Part shown: positions 43,325-47,764 of the stretch, piece after piece
Layout: every line of letters starts with the position of its first letter
Position numbering within the stretch: position 1 is the stretch's first letter
Translations under genes and position numbers: made by a program
Notes under the pieces: model-generated
Databases searched by the model: none
Seen by the model: only the letters and a program-made list of their open reading frames with translations
Told to the model about the DNA's origin: nothing
Source: Alphaproteobacteria bacterium
GTDB lineage: Bacteria; Pseudomonadota; Alphaproteobacteria; Rhodospirillales; Magnetospirillaceae
DNA length: 47,764 nt
Assembly (NCBI GenBank): GCA_021325215.1
Contig: JAJPHO010000151.1
Coordinates: forward strand, 1 to 47,764
Reading direction: 5' to 3'

Positions 43325-45262
43325 AAACCATTTCCGCCATGGACGGTCGCCTTGCCAATCGGCCACGCTGACGATCCGGGGCCCACCTCCCTCGCGCAGC
43401 CACACGGCGCGGGTGCCGCCCGCCGCCCCGACCGGCATGACCGGCACGAACTGCCCCCGCACGGTGCAGCCGGTTTCGGAACAGACGGCGGGACCATCCG
43501 GTTCAGGCAGTTCCTCTCCCTCGCCCGCCATCTGCGCCCAGGACTGGCGCAGACTGGCCGCCCCGCGTCCCGCCGCCAGATGCAGCCGCCCATCGGCCTC
43601 CTTGACGGCAACCAGCTTGCCTGTCGGATCGATCAGCAAATCCGGCGTTCCCTGCAGCAGAACCACCGCCAGCGCCACGGCGATCCCCGACAATCCATAA
43701 AGCCGCCAGCGCGTGCGCCACAGCAGCAGCCAGGCGGCGCCGAGGCTGAACAGCACCAAAGCCGGCTGCGGCATCGACGGCAGATTGACCGTCGCGCCGG
43801 GCAGATGCGACACCCAGACGGCGATCCGCGTCACCTGCTCCAACCCGGCGCCCATCAGCCGCCAGCCCCACTCATCGAGCCCGAACGGCATCAGGCAGAA
43901 AGCCAGCAGCGCCGCCGGCATCACCCAGAATCCAACCAGCGGCACCGCCAAAGCGTTGCCGAGCAGGCCGTAGACGGCATAGCGGTTGAAATGGAACAGG
44001 CTATAGAAGGCGGTCGCGGTGCCGGCGATCTGGGTGGTGAGCAGAATCCCGCCGACATAGAGGATCGGCATCTGCCACCAGGCCTTCGAGGATTGCCGCC
44101 ACGCCGCCAGCCTCGGCCCCAGAGCTTCATAGCCGCAGATCAACCCATAGACCGCGGCAAAGGACAGCTGAAAGCTCGGCCCCATCAGCGCTTCTGGCTG
44201 AAGCAGCAGAACGGCCATCGCCGCCAGGCTGATGCTGCGCAGGGAAACCGGCTGGCGGTCGAGCAGCACCGCCAGAAGCAGAACCGTGGTCATGATGAAG
44301 GCGCGTTGCGTCGGCACCGGAGCGCCGGAAATCAGCAGATAACCGAGGGTCACCAGCAACGCGCCGCACGCGGTCCATTTATGGATGGGATAGCGCAAGG
44401 CGACAGGCGGAATCGCCGCCAGCAATCCGCGCAGCACCACCAGCACCAATCCGGCCACCATCGACAGATGCATGCCGGCGATCACCAGAATGTGCGCCAG
44501 TCCGGCATCTCTATAAGATTGCAGGATGAAGGGCGGCACCGGCCCGCGCTGGCCGGTGATCAAAGCCGCCGCCACGACGCCGATGCCTTGCGCGTACCCG
44601 GCCCGATCGATCGAGCCGACGATGCGCGCCGTCAGATCCTGCCTGATCCGCCCAAGCCCGGTGCGCCAGGCCGATCCGACATCCTCGCCGACGATACGGG
44701 GCCGTCCGACCGCATATCCGACCGCGCCGATCCCCTGAAACCAGGCGGCGCGGGTGAAATCATAGCCGCCCGGCACCGACGGCGCCGGCGGCGGCATCAA
44801 GGCGGCGCGCAGGACAACCTGCTGCCCCGGCCGCAATCCGTAATCGGCGCGCAGCCTGAGGCGGACCTTCTGCAGCTTTTCACGGTAAAGCGTCCCGCCC
44901 TCCAGATGGTCGAGAGTGACGCGCTGGCCCTTTTCGACCGGTTCGACCGCGATGACATGGCCGCTCAGAGAGAAAATGCCGGTCGGCGTCCGCAGGACCG
45001 GCGCCGCGACCGTCAGGGTGCGCAGCTCGGCGGCGGAAAAACCGCTCAGGGCCAGGAACAGCCCGAACAGCAGCGGCCAGCCGACGCGCCCTCGCCACAG
45101 GGCCAGAACCAGCAGCCCGATTGCCGGCAAAACCGGGACCAGCCAGACCGGCGGTTCGGCGGAAAGCGAAAAATAGACGCCGATGCCGGCCGCCAAAGCG
45201 ACCGGCATCCAAAGAATCCAGCGGTCCCGCTCGGCTTCCAGCTTTTCTCGCAAGCCTGCCAT
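43310..45262 (-). CDS. comEC: ComEC/Rec2-family competence membrane protein lacking the nuclease-like domain
   Basis: About 650 residues from ATG 45262; the frame continues upstream into the gltX leader and the Shine-Dalgarno is weak. It has an N-terminal membrane pair, a DUF4131-type OB domain (about 80-200) and the Competence domain with many helices (about 230-530) with HILVIAGMHLSMVAGLV and LISGAPVPTQRAFIM. ComEC forms the inner-membrane DNA channel. No HxHxDH metal motif is seen, so the C-terminal metallo-beta-lactamase domain is missing or reduced, as in several alphaproteobacteria. The last 120 residues are a shorter soluble tail. It diverges from gltX. Confidence 0.93.
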   Translation of the reverse strand: MAGLREKLEAERDRWILWMPVALAAGIGVYFSLSAEPPVWLVPVLPAIGLLVLALWRGRVGWPLLFGLFLALSGFSAAELRTLTVAAPVLRTPTGIFSLSGHVIAVEPVEKGQRVTLDHLEGGTLYREKLQKVRLRLRADYGLRPGQQVVLRAALMPPPAPSVPGGYDFTRAAWFQGIGAVGYAVGRPRIVGEDVGSAWRTGLGRIRQDLTARIVGSIDRAGYAQGIGVVAAALITGQRGPVPPFILQSYRDAGLAHILVIAGMHLSMVAGLVLVVLRGLLAAIPPVALRYPIHKWTACGALLVTLGYLLISGAPVPTQRAFIMTTVLLLAVLLDRQPVSLRSISLAAMAVLLLQPEALMGPSFQLSFAAVYGLICGYEALGPRLAAWRQSSKAWWQMPILYVGGILLTTQIAGTATAFYSLFHFNRYAVYGLLGNALAVPLVGFWVMPAALLAFCLMPFGLDEWGWRLMGAGLEQVTRIAVWVSHLPGATVNLPSMPQPALVLFSLGAAWLLLWRTRWRLYGLSGIAVALAVVLLQGTPDLLIDPTGKLVAVKEADGRLHLAAGRGAASLRQSWAQMAGEGEELPEPDGPAVCSETGCTVRGQFVPVMPVGAAGGTRAVWLREGGGPRIVSVADWQGDRPWRKWFINAP

Positions 45263-45276
45263 TAGCCCGTCTAATC

Positions 45277-45304
45277 TTCGCTGCAGTGCACAGGGTTTTA
45301 TGCT
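45277..45304 (+). promoter_or_regulatory. Weak candidate promoter for gltX
   Basis: TATGCT (45299-45304) could be a -10 element with a poor TTCGCT (45277-45282) 16 nt upstream. It overlaps the start of the divergent comEC gene region. Confidence is low. Confidence 0.25.
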
Positions 45305-45357
45305 ACAGGAAGAGCGCCTATCTGCTGATAAAGAAAACATAAGGTCCGACAGCGCCC

Positions 45358-46755
45358 ATGTCAGTTGTAACTCGTTTCGCACCTTCTCCCACTGGTTTCC
45401 TGCATATCGGCGGCGCCCGCACCGCCCTGTTCAACTATCTCTACGCCAAGCGCCATGGCGGCAAGTTCCTGCTCCGCATCGAGGATACCGACCGCGCCCG
45501 CTCGACCCAGGCCGCCGTCGACGCCATCATCGACGGCCTGTCCTGGCTCGGCCTGGAATGGGACGGCGAGCCGATCTACCAGTTCGCCCGCGCCGAGCGT
45601 CATGCCGAAGTGGCCAGAAAGCTGCTGGCCGAGGGGAAGGCCTATTACTGCTATGCCTCGCCGGAAGAGCTGGACGCCATGCGCGCCGAGCAGAAGGCCA
45701 ATGGCCTGCCGATGCGCTATGACGGCCGCTGGCGCGACCGCGATCCGTCCGAAGCGCCCGCCGGCGTGCCGCCGGTGATCCGCCTCAAGGCCCCCAAGGA
45801 TGGCGAAACCACCGTTCAGGACAGCGTGCAGGGCACGGTCACCGTCGCCAACACCCAGCTCGACGACATGGTCCTGCTGCGCGCCGACGGCACCCCGACC
45901 TATATGCTGGCGGTGGTGGTCGACGATCATGACATGGCCGTCACCCACGTCATCCGCGGCGACGACCATCTGACCAACACGTTCCGCCAGATCCAGCTCT
46001 ACAATGCGTGCGGCTGGGACGTGCCGAACTTCTCGCACATTCCGCTGATCCACGGTCCCGACGGCGCCAAGCTGTCCAAGCGCCATGGCGCGTTGGGGGC
46101 GGATGCCTACCGCGACATGGGCTTCCTGCCCGAAGCCCTGTGCAACTACCTGCTGCGCCTCGGCTGGGGCCATGGCGACGACGAGATCATCCCGATGGCC
46201 CAGGCGATCGAATGGTTCGACCTGGACGGTATCGGCCGCTCGCCGTCGCGCTTCGACGTGGCCAAGCTGACCAACCTCAACGGCCATTACCTGCGCGAAG
46301 CGTCGGACGACCACCTGGCCGCCATCCTGGCGCCGCGCCTGGCCGATCTGGTCGGCGCGCCGCTCGGCGACGAGCAGGCCGCGATGGTCAAGCGCGCTTT
46401 GCCCGGCCTCAAGGAACGCGCCAAGACGTTGGTGGAGCTCGCTGAAAACGCGGTGTTCTATCTCAAGGCCCGCCCCTTGACCTTGGACGACAAGGCGGCC
46501 AAATTACTGGCCGAGGATGGCCGCGCCCCGCTGTCGTCCTTCGCGCAAATCCTCGCGGCCCTGCCCGACTGGCGGCAGGAGACGCTGGAAGAAGAGGCCC
46601 GCAAATTCGCCGAATCCCATGATCTCAAGCTGGGCAAGCTGGCACAGCCTCTGCGCGCCGCCCTGACGGGTTCCACCGTCTCCCCGCCCATCTTCGAAGT
46701 CATGGAAATACTGGGCCGAGAGGAATCCCTCGGCCGCATCAATGATGTTCTGTAA
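45358..46755 (+). CDS. gltX: Glutamyl-tRNA synthetase
   Basis: 465 residues. This class I enzyme charges tRNA-Glu (and often tRNA-Gln in alphaproteobacteria). The HIGH-type motif is [11 protein letters not shown] (16-26) after FAPSPTGFL. The KMSKS-type loop is KLSKRHG (about 238-244). The N-terminal Rossmann and C-terminal anticodon-binding regions are full length. No zinc Cys cluster of the E. coli type is evident. gltA follows after 14 nt. A second GluRS paralogue is common in this class but cannot be checked here. Confidence 0.98.
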   Translation: MSVVTRFAPSPTGFLHIGGARTALFNYLYAKRHGGKFLLRIEDTDRARSTQAAVDAIIDGLSWLGLEWDGEPIYQFARAERHAEVARKLLAEGKAYYCYASPEELDAMRAEQKANGLPMRYDGRWRDRDPSEAPAGVPPVIRLKAPKDGETTVQDSVQGTVTVANTQLDDMVLLRADGTPTYMLAVVVDDHDMAVTHVIRGDDHLTNTFRQIQLYNACGWDVPNFSHIPLIHGPDGAKLSKRHGALGADAYRDMGFLPEALCNYLLRLGWGHGDDEIIPMAQAIEWFDLDGIGRSPSRFDVAKLTNLNGHYLREASDDHLAAILAPRLADLVGAPLGDEQAAMVKRALPGLKERAKTLVELAENAVFYLKARPLTLDDKAAKLLAEDGRAPLSSFAQILAALPDWRQETLEEEARKFAESHDLKLGKLAQPLRAALTGSTVSPPIFEVMEILGREESLGRINDVL

Positions 46756-46769
46756 ATAGGAGCGAACAT

Positions 46770-47764
46770 ATGTCTGACAAGGAAACCGTCACGCTGACTG
46801 ACAACAGCACCGGGAAATCCTACGACTTCCCCCTGCTGCCCGGCACGGTCGGGCCTAAGGTGATCGACATCCGGTCGCTCTATTCCGATACCGGCCTGTT
46901 CACCTACGATCCGGGCTATACCTCGACCGGTTCGTGCCAGTCGGCCATCACCTATATCGACGGCGACGCCGGCGTGCTGCTGCATCGCGGCTACCCGATC
47001 GACCAGCTGGCCGAGCAGTCCGACTATCTCGAAGTCTGTTATCTGCTGCTGAACGGCGAGCTGCCGTCCCAGGAGCAGAAGAAGAAGTTCGACACCGAGA
47101 TCACCTACCACACCATGCTGCACGAGCAGATCGCGCAGTTCTACCGCGGCTTCCGCCGCGACGCGCACCCGATGGCGGTGATGTGCGGCGTGGTCGGCGC
47201 GCTGTCGGCCTTCTATCACGACAGCCTGAACATCCATGATCCCAAGCAGCGCATGGTCTCGTCCTATCGCCTGATCGCGAAGATGCCGACGATCGCCGCC
47301 TGGGCCTACAAATACTCGCTGGGCCAGCCCTTCATCTATCCGCGCAACGATCTGACGTTCGCCGAGAACTTCCTGCACATGATGTTCGCCACCCCGTGCG
47401 AGCCCTACAAGGTCAGCCCGGTTCTGTCGAAGGCGATGGAACGCATCCTGATCCTGCACGCCGATCATGAGCAGAACGCCTCGACCTCGACCGTCCGCCT
47501 GGCTTCGTCGTCGGGCGCCAACCCGTTCGCCTGCATCGCCGCCGGCATCGCCTCGCTGTGGGGCCCCGCCCATGGCGGCGCCAACGAAGCCGTGCTGAAC
47601 ATGCTGAACGAGATCGGCAGCGTCGAGCGCATTCCGGAATTCATCAAGCGCGCCAAGGACAAGAACGACACCTTCCGCCTGATGGGCTTCGGCCACCGCG
47701 TCTACAAGAACTACGATCCGCGCGCCAAGGTCATGCAGCGCACCTGCAACGAAGTGCTGGACGA
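46770..47764 (+). CDS. gltA: Citrate synthase (3' end outside the window)
   Basis: The gene starts at ATG 46770 with AGGAG 7 nt upstream and runs off the window after about 331 codons; the family is about 430 residues. It makes citrate from oxaloacetate and acetyl-CoA. Active-site segments visible are [21 protein letters not shown] (catalytic His) and [12 protein letters not shown]. The N-terminal beta-domain ([19 protein letters not shown]) is that of the Gram-negative hexameric type, which is NADH-regulated. It is probably cotranscribed with gltX. Confidence 0.97.
   Translation, partial: MSDKETVTLTDNSTGKSYDFPLLPGTVGPKVIDIRSLYSDTGLFTYDPGYTSTGSCQSAITYIDGDAGVLLHRGYPIDQLAEQSDYLEVCYLLLNGELPSQEQKKKFDTEITYHTMLHEQIAQFYRGFRRDAHPMAVMCGVVGALSAFYHDSLNIHDPKQRMVSSYRLIAKMPTIAAWAYKYSLGQPFIYPRNDLTFAENFLHMMFATPCEPYKVSPVLSKAMERILILHADHEQNASTSTVRLASSSGANPFACIAAGIASLWGPAHGGANEAVLNMLNEIGSVERIPEFIKRAKDKNDTFRLMGFGHRVYKNYDPRAKVMQRTCNEVLD

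Noticed and set aside
41672-43330. hipBA as a mobile island
   Set aside because: No integrase, direct repeats or tRNA are nearby and only the promoter is AT-rich.

Overview
This is a high-GC chromosomal segment from an alphaproteobacterium, most likely Rhodospirillales-like. The genus cannot be fixed from the window. Supporting signs are a MucR/Ros regulator, an Asp-rich HemB metal site, an ECF sigma/NrsF (DUF1109) pair, a DUF6356 protein, a lepB-rnc-era block and the comEC/gltX/gltA neighbourhood. Genes are densely packed with many 1-4 nt overlaps. I see no rRNA, tRNA, CRISPR array, prophage or insertion sequence. No gap between genes exceeds 300 nt; the longest is 10920-11156.

Layout. 1-3.6 kb: MucR, then a leftward operon of a small conserved protein, an M28 peptidase, MlaA and MlaC (outer-membrane lipid asymmetry). 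3.7-7.7 kb: hemB, then motA-motB, a TonB-C-domain protein and an isochorismatase-fold hydrolase that seems to start at CTG. 7.7-11.9 kb: an ECF sigma factor with its NrsF-type anti-sigma factor, divergent from an alpha/beta hydrolase and an unlisted 55-codon small protein. Matching GTAACG-N16-CGAA-type elements lie in front of both transcripts and again upstream of the aminoacyl-tRNA-protein transferase gene, suggesting a local ECF regulon. A transglutaminase-like protein and a BON-domain protein lie between.

11.9-21.3 kb: DUF6356, a duplicated retropepsin-like protein, parC, recO, a degenerate single-domain response regulator, a periplasmic binding-like protein, an atypical flagellin-like protein with a His-rich tail, and lepB-rnc-era. 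A tiny membrane protein and a triple-hairpin intergenic element follow.

21.4-31.3 kb: a GT4 glycosyltransferase, a degenerate-EAL/CBS/GGDEF protein with an unknown partner, and an operon of ABC ATPase, FtsX-like permease, AttH/CrtC lipocalin and esterase. mgtC follows on the other strand.

31.3-37.3 kb: a signalling cluster of a pseudo-receiver, an ArsC-like phosphatase with altered catalytic positions, an HDOD response regulator, a receiver-PAS histidine kinase, a small PAS protein and a receiver-HTH regulator.

37.3-47.8 kb: a tight leftward operon of a BNR propeller, a MoaD-like protein ending in Gly-Gly, an unknown protein and a Tat-type propeller lipoprotein. Then come a rhomboid protease with a TPR-like tail, hipBA with a palindromic operator, a ComEC lacking the usual nuclease domain, gltX and the start of gltA.

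The best candidates for undescribed biology are the ECF regulon with its duplicated signal peptide, the BNR-MoaD-unknown-lipoprotein operon, the His-tailed flagellin-like protein and the catalytically altered ArsC-like protein beside a pseudo-receiver.
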